64,000 nucleotides of DNA, from assembly GCA_012295275.1 (NCBI GenBank), contig CM022670.1, positions 21,316,146 to 21,380,145 on the forward strand. Direction: 5' to 3'. The position numbers were made by a program, and so were the translations under genes. Under the pieces are notes generated by a model that worked only from the letters and a program-made list of their open reading frames with translations, was not told the origin of the DNA and ran no database searches. The stretch is from Chrysomallon squamiferum. Taxonomy: Eukaryota; Mollusca; Gastropoda; Neomphalida; Peltospiridae. This document shows positions 45,327 through 56,687 of this stretch, piece after piece; within the stretch, counting starts at the first letter, position 1; every line of letters starts with the position of its first letter.

Positions 45327-48300
45327 GTAAGAAAAAGAACTAACAATCAATTAACTTTAACGTACTATTTTCATACCTTTCACATGGTTACAAAATGTTA
45401 ACATTCATTTTTAGAATTTTTTGCGGTCAGTAATTGATATGTATATGTTATGAATATTTTTTCCATCTTTACCAGTTTTGTTTTACTTATTATTCTATTA
45501 TTGTTGAATGGTAAGTCAAATTCTGTAGAACTTTAAATTCTTAACTGTAGGAAGTGGATTATAAAGTGAATACTTCTGAATATCCAGTAACTGTTAGAAA
45601 ATTAGTCAGTATGTACTTTTCATCATCATTATATGATTATGATTATTATTATTATCATTATTTCTTTTCATATTTCTTTTTTATTTTAATTTTTCTTCTT
45701 TCCAGAATATTTCCAGCAAATGCAGTGATTTCACTTTGCAGTACTTCCTAGAAGTTGTGTTTAACGCTGAAGTTGATAAAATTGAATATTACAAAAATAA
45801 CAGAGAAACAGCTGTTGTATCCTTCAGTGAAGATATTGAAGGTAGGGAAAAAGGCATATAAATAAAAAAATAAAAATCTTAAAAAAACAATTTTAAGTAG
45901 AGTAAATATTTTTAATGATTATTTATCTGTGATAAGTGAAAAAATATAGAAAGGTTGTTCAGGGTTTTGATATTTTGACACTCATAGTTCAGTTTTAATT
46001 AGAAAAATATTCAGATATATATTTTGTCTGTATCACTGGATGTTCTATATGTATTTATATTTGAAAAGTACCTATTAATTATTATTAATTGTAAATTTTA
46101 ATTTATGCAAAATAATACAAACATGTTAATTCACATTTATTCATTCAGGATTACTAATTTATTCGTTCTTGAATATTAATTGCTGAAATGTTAACTGAAC
46201 ACTGATTATGTCACAAATTTTAAATTATGAGTAAATCTGCACATTCACTCATGAATTTTAATTAAAATATTTAGATTTTAACAAAAGCTGTCAGAGCCCA
46301 AAGGCAAAGAAACCTCTTGAAGGGTCTGAGATGCAGTTGTTGCCTGTTCTGCTTGTGGATGGCATCATACTGGAGAATATACAACCTAATTTCACTGAAG
46401 ATATGCTGACATTCTACTTTGAAAATAAAAAATCTGGAGGAAGATATGATGGAGTGAAGAACTGTAGCATCTATAGCAAATTAAAACTGGCTGTTGTTCA
46501 GTTTGTTGACAGTGAAAGTAAGTTTTTAACAAACAAACCAATAGCTCCTATCAGTATTGTATTTACTATCAGAATCCTTCACTTTTCATGTGAACATGTT
46601 AACAGACAGAAAGCTAGATAGATACTGTCATAGTCAACACTTTTTCTTTGCTATAATTATCAGAAAAGTTATAAAGAAAGTGAGAAAGCAATTATGTTTT
46701 CAAAAAACAAAACATATGATAAAGTTCAGGAAAATCATGGATAAATGAATAAATAAATAAAACAATGATTTGAATTATTGCATTTAATTTTGAGATGGGC
46801 AGATTTGATTTCTTACATCATAATCAAAAATCACATTTGTAGAAAATGAGTATCAAAGTTGGGCAACACTTTAATAAATGTAATTATTGATCCTTAGTTT
46901 TGTCTAGCAAGTGCAATTTATCACATAACCAGCAAATGTCACAGAAGTAAAAGAAAGTATTTACTTTAAATACATAATTTTTCTACATAGTGTGTGGTGT
47001 TTCCAGACGTTGATACTGATCTTCCCACCAAAAAATAGGTAAATAAAGAAAGAAATGCTGCATGTTATCACATAATATTTCAGAATTAAGTAGATTTTAA
47101 AGTGAATGATAAGAGAAATTGGAAAAATCCCAAAATGGATATTGTTTTGCATGAGTAAGGGTCTTCCTTCACAACACTGGGATATGCTGTGCAGCTTACC
47201 CATAATTATCACATATAATCTCAGTTTTCTTTCCAATTGTAAGTAAAGTCAGACTGAAACAGACAGCTGTCAAGAGTAGTTGATTTAAAAAAAAAAACTT
47301 TTCTTGGCATGCAGCACACAAAATCATTCCTTTATTTCCAAATAAAAGTTTGGTAGTCTGATTTAGGTTAAACAAATTGTTAAATATTTTAGGTTCAAAG
47401 ACATAATGCAAAATATTTGAGAGTTATTGTATTTGTTATTTATGTTTTATTTTTCATTGTTTTATTTACCAGTTGCTTCCTCGGTGCTGCATATTAACTC
47501 CCACACTATAGCTGGAAAATCAATTACGATAAAGCCATTCATAGAAGCATTTCACAAGGAAACTCTGGACAAACTTTCTAAAGACAAAGAACGGGCTGTT
47601 GATTCAGAAAGTTGTGGCCTGAATGTCTTGGCAATCAAACAAAATGTTGAGCAAGAGCTGGTAATAAATTCAAATGACGCTGAACTTTTCATACTGATTG
47701 GAACAAAGGCTAGATGTTTTCAAAAGTTATATCTGAAAGATATCACAGACCTGAAAGATGTGATCAGGTAAAGTATATATGTATATATATATATATATAT
47801 GTTTTACTATCACTTTAAAAATGTTAACTGTTATAACAGTTAGATAACATGAGATGCTTTGTGCATGAATACCTGTTGTTGGTTTTGTTTTGGTTTGCAT
47901 ATCTTGAAACTAAAGACTAAGGATTCTTAAGTAGCTCAATTGCACTTTGTTTTGTTTTCTATATGTTTCACATAAATCTTTGTATCATTATTATTTATTA
48001 GTATTAATAGTATTGTAGTAACATATTTGTTATTGCTGTTATTATTTTTTTCTATACATTTTACTAGTATAAGTACAATTTCATTGTTTTTAATCATTAT
48101 TGATTATTGAAGTTATTGTTGTAATTTATTTATTTATATTTTTATTTAACAGAAGAAGCAATGGAGAATATAAAGAAATAAAAGCCAATGATGAAGCATA
48201 CATTATCTCAATTTCTGGAGAACAAACAAAAGTCAGATATGTACTTTCAGAGTTGGACAAGTTGGCAAAACAAATCTGGCATGAGACAATAATTTTACAT

Positions 48301-51300
48301 AAAGATGTAGCAAAACCAAAAGGTTATATATTTTAAATTTTATCTTTGAAAAACTAACTTATTTTAATTATAATAACAAGTGCTTGGAAATGAGTCTTAT
48401 TTGAGACTTGGTTATCTTTATTGATAAAATAGACATACTCAGTGAATTTTAATCGAAACGATTTCTAAACGAGATAAATGATTGTAAAGCCATTCATATT
48501 TGATGCATACAGGCCTTTCATTTACAAGTAAACAAAAAAAATTCCATGAAAGATTGATATTATTTTGTTAACTTATTTGATTAATTACACAAATATGTAA
48601 ATGGTATTTTAGATTTAGAAATTTTGATTAGAGGACTTCAGAGGTCTGATCTAAAGAAGTTTAAGGCTGCATTTGAAGTTCAACATTCCTGTTGTCTTAC
48701 AATTCATCTTCCAAACACATCTAGTTACAAGTCAGTCAGAACAACGTAAGTCTAGTTAATATCTCAGACCTCCTTAACAAATATTTTAATTCTTTATTTT
48801 GGAGAGAATAATAGCATCTGATATATCACTTTAGTTTAATATGCTGTCAATATTATTTGGATTGTTCACATAGAACAAAAGTGAAGAACTATATTAGACG
48901 CTCAGTTTCATGGAAACAGGAATCTGTTGAGGCAGAATCTTCATATATTTATTATTTTTACTTTTCTTCCTACATACAGAAGTGTTTAATATAATATATA
49001 TATTTTGGGGATTTTCAATAGTAATTTCATGGTGTTTCCTGAAGAAGAAGGCTTAGCAAGTGGAGATAACACATCTATTCAGATTGGGTCAACAACAATA
49101 CAAGTACTTCAAGGAGATATCACTAAACATAAGGTACAGATTCTGTTTTTTTTGTATTAATTTAATGTATACATTTAAAATCTCTAATCATTTACTCAAA
49201 TTATTCTTTTTATTATTATTATTTATTTGCTCCTCAATAATTTATTCATTTGCTAAGTTTATTACATCAGGTTACCATGTATTCATTTATTCCCAGTTAC
49301 TGGTTTTAGTATAGATGGTATTTTTTTAATTAGTTTATTTTTAGTGAATATTCTTATTTATAGAGAATAACCTGAATGGAATGTAAACACATGGGAATTA
49401 AAGATTTTCTAAATTATTTTCAGGCTTCAGTTCTGGTGAAAGTCATCACTGAGGATCATGATCTTAGGAAAACAGCTCTCTCACAAGCATTTCTTCGTTC
49501 TGGTGGAGCTTCTCTTAACCAAGTATGTCTGTTCATCTGGCTAACTTCCAATCAGCAGTACAGAGTTCAGTGACTTGTTTATGAAAGACTGTGGTATGCA
49601 CTCTACAAAAACATCACCTGTTGCTAAGTGACAAAGTTGGAATAACAGCAGCTAATGGAACTGACCTGTGCATGAAAAGTTGGCTAGATCTACGAAAAGT
49701 AGCAGGAACAATCTTTTTAATTTTTTATTCCATTCCCCATAAATAATTTATAATAGCCTGATGTACTCATTTGTCTGTCAGATGCACACAAACAACCACA
49801 CACTGTTAGTAAGGCAGCTGCTGTTTTTCCACCTTTGTCACTTAGCAGCAGGTGATGTTTTTGTAGAGTGCATACCACAGTATTTGATAAACAAGTGATG
49901 GATCAATGGTTGGAATGAAAATTGCTTAAATGTTTCCTGAGGAGGGTTGATCATGCAACCAAGCTTGCTTCCAGATTATGGAAATACAGCAGTTTCCATT
50001 GAAATATTCAAGTGTAGGAAACTGATTGCTAATAATTAATAAACTCAAAATAAAATTTTATTATTTCGATACTCTTGATTCTCTATAACTTACTGCCAGA
50101 AAAACCACTGACTTGAATGCTTATATATATTTGTCAGTAAAATAGTATGTAAATGATCCTATCATCACAGATTTAACAAAGTATGCTAGACATAACTAAT
50201 ATTTGTTGTTAAACATATTTTTATCTTTAGCTTTACTTAATATAGACATGTTATTTTTGTTTAGAGATTATGGTTACAATGCTATTTACCATTTCTAACT
50301 TTTAAGAAATCTGTTTTCTCTTAAGCCATTATAGATTTTTTTTAAATTTATATTTTATTTGTTTAAACATTTATTTCAGGCATTTCAGCAAGTAACATCA
50401 TATGGTGAAGTGAAAAAGATCTATGTTACTAAAGATTATGATCTGAACTGTGATTATGTTTACCATGTTGTAGTAAAGAAATTTGACAATTCAGATGCAG
50501 AATCATCAAGACAGGTAGGTCTATTTAAGATGAAGTAGTTTTAAAATCAGTTCCTGACATGAAATTTTTATCAGAAAAGAAAAACTTTTAACAACACTAT
50601 TTTTTAAAATAAAATTTTGTCTTCTTTTCACTTTTTCTTTAACTACCACAATTATTCATTTATATTTCTGACAGGGATTAATAGCTGCTGTTGAAAACTG
50701 CTTTAAATTTGCAGAGACGTACAACATCAAATCTATTGCCCTTCCAGCCATAGGAACCGGTGTTTTGTTTAAATTTTCCCCTTCATTTGTGGCAACGTGT
50801 CTTGTATCAGCTGCCAAAGATGCAGCTCAGAATTCCACCAGTTTAAAGGTATCACCATGTTTAGAGAGGATTTCTTGTCTTTATGGTGCAGACTTAAAAA
50901 TCTTTGCAGTATTTTACAGCATGCACTTAAAGAAAATGTAGCTGTATTAATATGTATGTACATATGAATTGTAATTCTATTATAGATAAATACATAAATA
51001 AATAATACTGCTAATCAAAGAATTAATTAATTGATTGATTATTCAGACAATGAAATACAGTACAAAAAAGTTAAGGGTCATTCCATGTCAAATCACCCCA
51101 AAAACAAACAATTTTACACCCGACCGTCTCAGATTTTTATAAAACTTGGTATACTTGTTGACTGGGATCCAAATCTGAAATGTTAGCTCAATCAGACCAG
51201 TGGTGTGGGAGATATGGCCCACCGAATTTTGAGATTTTTGCCAAAAATGGGTGTGACCACCAACCTTAGAACCCACATATCTCAGGAACTACTGGGCCAA

Positions 51301-52004
51301 TCTTCATAAAATTGGTATTGTTAGAAAGGCAAAATGACAAGGATTCCAAATCTGCCAAATATTGGAGTACCTTGACCTTTTGACCTTTGCTATGACCTTG
51401 AAATTGACCGTGTGGATCACGTGATCTTGAGATGACCTTTATTGAAATTTAATCACGCTCTGGGTAGGATTCAGACATTAAGATGTCATTTTAATATTAC
51501 TGTAACTGATGCTAACATTTGGTGCTGTGGGATGCCAGTCAACAAGTATACCAAGTTTCATAAAAATTTTAGACGGTCGGGTTTAAACCATTGGGTGATT
51601 TGACACAGAATGACACTTAATTAAATGAGTTGTAGATTTTCTTATGTTTTATTAACTATTTGCACTTTTGTTAAAATGAAGTACACTTGGATTTCAGAAT
51701 ATATCTTTTGTGATTTCTGATCAAGACATCTACTTCACTTTTGTGAAAGAATTGGCATCAGCCTTGCCAGAAACATCACAAACCTACTGTGAATCCATAT
51801 GGAGTCAAGAAGGTATGTTTAATGTAACTAATTACAAATATTATCAACTCATATTAATCTACATTCAGAAAGTGAGTTTTGACATTGCAAATTACAATTA
51901 TATGCAAAAAAGTAGATCAAACAGACAAACAATAAACATATATTGACATTATGAATACTAATTTAAATTCACTTGTTTCAAATGCATTTTTTATATTTTT
52001 ATTT

Positions 52005-52063
<59 letters not shown>

Positions 52064-54449
52064 TTTTTATCTGTTGTTTTTTGATGAAAGATCTTTAAAT
52101 AACAATTCTATTTTAAAATATTTTTCACGCAGAACGCATTCCATCAGAACGAGCTCAGACATCAAAAATTACCATTGAAGCAAAGACACAAGATACATGC
52201 ATGAGTGCAAAGAAAGCTCTGATTAAAGATTTGCAGTCATCTTTCTTGCACACAGAGTTTGTTAAAAATGATGATATCACTAAACTTCCTTCAAGCAGAT
52301 GTTCACAGCTAGCCAAAATAGCAGATGAAAATGGAGTGTATATTAAATTTCCAGATGCAGGTTTGTCACTTATGAATCCTGTTTAAAAGTTGACATCTTT
52401 ATTTTTGAAGAGAATACAAAAATACCTATCTTCCACAAAACTTTTTATTTTTATTTTCCTCGATCTTTACTGTAGTTTTTAGTAACCTGTTTGATAGAAA
52501 AAATGTGTCAGAAAGATGTATATTTTTATAATTATTTTTATCATCATTCTTATAATTTATTATAGTATTAGTTATTTTTCTTGTGTAACTCTTTTTGTTT
52601 GAAGATGAAGGTGTATTCAGTATTTTATGAATTATTTTTTATTTTAATATCAGTTATTATTTTATAGAAATTTCTTAAATATTGTTTTGGTTTACAGATT
52701 TCAGTCTAAGACATAATCATCATTAAATGTCACTTCACTGAAGAAACGTTATTATTTACTTGCATTTTCTACTTGTGTTTTCATATATATATATACATCT
52801 ATATATTTTCTTTTTACACACCGAGACAGACATGCACACACAAACACAGAGATAGATGGGTAGACATATGTATGATATTATTTATTATCATTTTAGAAAA
52901 AATTAAATCTCACAGGAAGATTCAGTTAAAACTAAAAGGAGAAAAGGATGCTGTGACTGCTATCAAAATAAGAGTTCAAGAGATACTGCTGAATGAAATG
53001 TCAAAAGAAAGATTAGAAATCACTCGTAAATCTGTAAAGCCTGGTACAGCTGAATTTATCAAAATGATGGCAACAACTTCAGATCATAACACTCCAAAAT
53101 ACTGGACATATTTTACACCAGCCACCTTGATATCAAACGGTATAAAAACTTTATTATTTAAAACTAACAAAGATTGGAGTCTGGAAAATGTTCCTGCAAA
53201 AGACGACATCTACAAAGCTATCAGTGATTTGGTTGTTAAAACATGGAAACAAAATCTGGTTGGTTTCGGACAGGATGCAAAGAACTTGAATCCCTTAAAT
53301 AAATTAAAAATTGTAAAAATCCAGAGACTAGAAAATATTGAACGTTTTAGACGCTACTGTCAAAATAGGGCAAGTCTGTTTGTGAAAGCTGCAAAAAAAC
53401 CAATCACACCTATCAGAAAGCTTCGTGGTTCAAAAGGTGAGGTGGAAACAACAGCTGCTGTAGCGCCTAGTTTAAGACAAGATATCTATGTGAATGAGGT
53501 TAACGAACATTATTTATTTCACGGCACAAAAATGGACACGATCAAAGTGATTTGTGAAAATGGGCTTGATAGTCGAGTTTCAAACACTATGGCAATGTTT
53601 GGTCCTGGTATTTATGCAGCAGAGAGTTCCACAAAGGCTGATCAGTATGCAGGTCAGATAAACATAAAATAATACATAAATAAATAAGAGACTTAATAAA
53701 ACAAAAATCTGTTAATAATCAAATTATGTCATACCCTATATTAAAAGGAAAATATTTTTAATATGTAAAATCACAACAACAGTAGCAGTAGCAACAACAA
53801 CAACAACAACAACATACTATTACTACTACTACTACTAATAATAATAATAATAACAATAAGAATAATAATCGTTTCAATATTTTTGGAATTATCCTTTTTT
53901 TTTTTTTTTTTTTTTTTCCCAACATATTACCTTAACAGGAAGAAAAAAAAGAAAGAAAAAAAGCAATAAGAAAAAAAGAACGTGTTACCTAAAGAAACAA
54001 AAAAAAAATTAATATAAAAAACCAAAAAAACAACAACATGTATCTGTGCAGTTCCTCAAATTAGAATTTAGTATTAGCTTTAGATCACCATTTCAGATGT
54101 TAACAGGTATGAAATGTCAGTCATATTTCACAAATACACCTCTGAGCTATATTCTGCTATTCTGTTTTTTACAGATGACAAGTATAACCGACAACCCAAT
54201 GGAACTGACCTGTGCATGATTCTCCTAAGAATGGCCCTTGGAGAACCATTTTTGACCAATAACACAAATTCACCCAAGTATCGTCTGCCACCATGTAAAG
54301 GAAGTGGATGTCACAAAGAAGGCTGCAGAGCTCATTCAGAGACATTTGATTCAGTTATAGGAGAAGGACGGTGGCTTTTCAGAGACTTTGTTGTTTATGA
54401 ACGAGACTTAGTGTACCCTGAATATTTTATCACATATCAACGTGTATAG
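45288..54449 (+). CDS. PARP14-like mono-ADP-ribosyltransferase, 15 exons (gene span)
   Basis: Exons: 45288-45326, 45551-45604, 45706-45841, 46275-46517, 47473-47767, 48153-48322, 48613-48745, 49022-49133, 49424-49522, 50380-50514, 50675-50848, 51698-51812, 52133-52360, 52897-53652, 54175-54449. All introns are GT-AG, phases agree, total 987 codons plus stop. Order of parts: two RRM-like domains (about 20-170), KH-like segments (about 190-380), one macrodomain (about 380-568), a further KH-like part (about 570-690), then the ADP-ribosyltransferase domain (about 765-987). Triad: H853 in YLFHGT, Y884 in MFGPGIYAAES, and D967 where most active PARPs have Glu. YPEYFITYQ closes the domain as in tankyrase and PARP14-type proteins. 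Vertebrate PARP14 is an interferon-linked antiviral enzyme with three macrodomains; this one has a single, diverged macrodomain. Antiviral function here is inference. Exon 2 could end earlier (CCA|GTAACT at 45,587). Confidence 0.85.
45551..45604 (+). CDS. PARP14-like gene, exon 2
   Basis: Residues 14-31 ending VTVRKL, the first RRM strand. Donor TTA|GTCAGT keeps phase 0; the better-looking GTATGT at 45,609 would be out of phase with exon 3. Confidence 0.6.
45706..45841 (+). CDS. PARP14-like gene, exon 3 (RRM 1)
   Basis: Residues 32-76: NISSKCSDFTLQYFLEVVFN and a TAVVSFSED strand, the RRM fold used by PARP10/14-type proteins. Aromatic RNP residues are poorly kept, so RNA binding is uncertain. 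Confidence 0.85.
46275..46517 (+). CDS. PARP14-like gene, exon 4 (RRM 2)
   Basis: Residues 77-157. VLLVDGIILENIQPNFTEDM and LAVVQFVDSE make a second RRM-like unit. Confidence 0.88.
47473..47767 (+). CDS. PARP14-like gene, exon 5
   Basis: Residues 158-255: end of RRM 2 (GKSITIKPF), then a mixed helical segment with ELFILIGTKARC, reminiscent of a KH-like fold. Confidence 0.85.
48153..48322 (+). CDS. PARP14-like gene, exon 6 (KH-like)
   Basis: Residues 256-312: AYIISISGEQTKVRYVLSEL, the strand-helix pattern of the KH-like repeats of PARP14. Donor AAAG|GTTATA is unusual but required by phase. Confidence 0.8.
48613..48745 (+). CDS. PARP14-like gene, exon 7
   Basis: Residues 313-356: LEILIRGLQRSDLKKFKAAF and a following strand, part of the linker before the macrodomain. 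Confidence 0.82.
49022..49133 (+). CDS. PARP14-like gene, exon 8 (macrodomain start)
   Basis: Residues 357-394, ending in TTIQVLQGDITKHK, the macrodomain opening strand and GDIT motif. Confidence 0.88.
49424..49522 (+). CDS. PARP14-like gene, exon 9 (macrodomain)
   Basis: Residues 395-427. Where active macrodomains have VNAAN, this reads VKVITEDHDL; ALSQAFLRSGGASLNQ then follows the usual helix. Confidence 0.88.
49572..49897. repeat. Inverted repeat in PARP intron 9, 82-bp arms
   Basis: Left arm 49,572-49,653 and right arm 49,816-49,897 are close reverse complements (core gtggtatgcactctacaaaa, acatcacctg(t/c)tgctaagtg). The 160-bp loop includes 22 bases identical to exon 15 (49,654-49,675 against 54,198-54,219). 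Confidence 0.9.
50380..50514 (+). CDS. PARP14-like gene, exon 10 (macrodomain)
   Basis: Residues 428-472: AFQQVTSYGEVKKIYVTKDY, then YVYHVVVKKF, the central strand equivalent to the (V/I)IHAVGP strand. Confidence 0.88.
50675..50848 (+). CDS. PARP14-like gene, exon 11 (macrodomain loop)
   Basis: Residues 473-530: KSIALPAIGTGVLFKFS carries the conserved phosphate-binding G-x-G-V/I loop (G499-T-G-V), the best kept part of the domain. Confidence 0.92.
51075..51616. mobile_element. TTAA-flanked MITE with about 110-bp terminal inverted repeats
   Basis: Starts gggtcattccatgtcaaatc and ends in the reverse complement of gtgtcattctgtgtcaaatc; similarity between the ends continues inward through cccgaccgtct and ttggtatacttgttgactgg. 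TTAA occurs on both sides (51,071-51,074 and 51,617-51,620), the target-site duplication of piggyBac and Kolobok transposons. No transposase lies inside, so it is non-autonomous. The middle carries several TGACCT words (51,371-51,410), which are nuclear-receptor half-sites. It sits in PARP intron 11. Confidence 0.88.
51698..51812 (+). CDS. PARP14-like gene, exon 12 (macrodomain end)
   Basis: Residues 531-568: NISFVISDQDIYFTFVKELA, the last strand and helix of the macrodomain. Confidence 0.88.
52133..52360 (+). CDS. PARP14-like gene, exon 13
   Basis: Residues 569-644, helical and KH-like (CMSAKKALIKDLQSSF, then ENGVYIKFPDA). Donor GCAG|GTTTGT. Confidence 0.82.
52897..53652 (+). CDS. PARP14-like gene, exon 14 (ART domain, first part)
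   Basis: Residues 645-896. After a KH-like strand-helix (HRKIQLKLKGEKDAV) comes KYWTYF, then the ART domain: KLKIVKIQRLENIERFRRY, H853 of YLFHGT, ENGLDSR, Y884 of MFGPGIYAAESSTKADQY. Confidence 0.93.
54175..54449 (+). CDS. PARP14-like gene, exon 15 (ART domain, end)
   Basis: Residues 897-987, stop TAG. CMILLRMALGEPF is the central strand. PPCKGSGCHKEGCRAH is a Cys/His cluster (C937, C942, H943, C947, H950). FDSVIGEG, then D967 in RDFVVY ten residues before YPEYFITY, so D967 takes the place of the catalytic Glu. Confidence 0.93.
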
Positions 54450-54704
54450 GTCATACATGTTATGCACCGATACAAATTTGTAAAATTTCCTTTATTTCTT
54501 GATTATATTTTAGGATTTATTATTATTTTGTAGTTAAATATATTTAAATAGAATATTGCATATACTTTGCTTTGGGGATAAGTAAGTGTAACGTTTTTGA
54601 AAACAATCATTACAATATGTTTCTAAAGTTTTGTTTCATTCTTTTAAATTGTTAAAATTTTATACTTCTTTTTTTCCAAAAGGTAGTGCTTGATATCATT
54701 ATTA

Positions 54705-54817
54705 TTATTTTTCTAACTCTCTACTATATATTTCTTCTATGATATCATAAAACATAATATTTAAATTATTTTAATTTCTGTCTCTCTTTCTATGTTATAA
54801 TAATAATAATAATAATA

Positions 54818-54855
<38 letters not shown>

Positions 54856-56652
54856 TTAGAAAATGAAACAATAACGGTTGTTTAATTAGCTACTATAAAG
54901 GGCTGAGGCTGGATAATGAGTCCTTAAGTACTTCCCTAATGCTATAAGATCTAAACTGTCTCCCAAACACAGCTTGGTAGATTAATGAACAGTTAGTACC
55001 ACTGTCCTTGCGACTTTGAATGTTTTTTTTATTATAAAATTTGTGCCGTTTCTTACTGTCTTTTGTAGGTTAATATGAGTATTAAGCTCTTTCATATTAT
55101 TTTAAATGTTGATTATGTATGTAGAGAACACTGTTTAAAACGACACTAGGCCACGAATAAAACTTGTCCAGCTGCAGGTGCGGGTATACTTTAGATGAGA
55201 AGCCCTTTGTTACAAACACCCAGTTGAAAACGTTTGTTATATCAGAAACTATTCTCTGTCAGAAAATTAAAATCATTCTCAGGCAGTGCCAGGGTCAAGT
55301 GATTTAAAACCAGCTCTAGACAGACTGACATTCCGTTTATTTCATATAATTTTTAATTCCGTTTTGTACTACGAAATGACGGACGAAAAAATAATATTTA
55401 TAAGTAAATAGGTCTTTTGGAATTTTGTTGTTAATTATTTATTTAATTTATTTATATATATATTTATTAATTTATTTATGTTATTTTTATTATCTTTTTA
55501 TTTATTCATTTCGTTTTTTTCTATATTGTTATTATTATTATTATCATTTATTAATGATTTTTAGTTTTTTTATTTATTTTTTATTTTATTTTTTTCCTGA
55601 AGAGATGGATGAGTTTAATGTCAATAATATAGTAACTTTTAACAAAATACATATTTGCGTTATTTCTCAACAAAAAATCCCAAACCAAACCAATCAAAAA
55701 GACCCAGAAAACAAAAACGAAGAAAAAATTCCCTTATGATGACTGCTAGCTGGGGGGAGGGGTGAAAAAAAGTAAAAAAGGATAAAACACTATATGTCTC
55801 TGGATGTTTAAAACTAGGATTGCAGCTTTGGTCCAATCACGGGTCTTGTGACTTGCAGCTAAACGGAACCACTTTCATCAGTCTAACGTCAAAACATTAT
55901 TTCTTTTCATTTAAATATTTTATTATCCTTAGATATGGGTTTATGTTTTCATCGATTTGGTGCCTGCTTGCAGATTTTATTATTACTGTGTATCACTACC
56001 ATTTCAGTTAATAGAAAGGGAAAGGTAGCTGCAACTCTTTCTCTCTCTCTCTCTCTGTCTCTCTCTGAGACATACACACACACATATACATACAGACAAA
56101 TAATTAACTCAAATTCAAAATTAAATCAATCACGTATTGTAAAATATACACATGTAATGTATTTGCATTTTTAATTCTTGTTTTCTTTGTGGGTTTTTTG
56201 TTCGTTTTTTTGTTTGTATTTTTTCTTCTTTTTGTCAGAGAAGAAAACATATACTTCATTATCACATATGTTTGGACATTGTAACATTCTTTTCCGGTGA
56301 AAAATATGATAATTATAATTCATATTCTTCCTCTTTAATAAAGACATTTTAAAATTACCACGCGTCTACAGTACGATTTTCAAAATCATTGATATGAGAA
56401 ATAAGATTCGCTGTCTCCATTCCATTATCATTTAGCAGCAATATGTTTTATAAAAAAATAAAAATAAAATAAAAAAATTAATCAGCGTAAAGTTAGAAAT
56501 GCAAAATTTCAATTGAAATGTTTCATTGTCCTTAGGTGTTTTCATCGATATGGTGCCTGCTTGCAGAATTTATTATTATTGTTTATCATTCTTCTTTTAA
56601 AGCAATACCATTTCAGTTAATTGAAAGGCAAAAACAGCTGCAATTGACTTAT

Positions 56653-56687
<35 letters not shown>

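Noticed and set aside
45605-45610. GTATGT at 45,609 as donor of PARP exon 2
   Set aside because: It would leave phase 1 and bring a stop early in exon 3, while GTCAGT at 45,605 keeps the frame.
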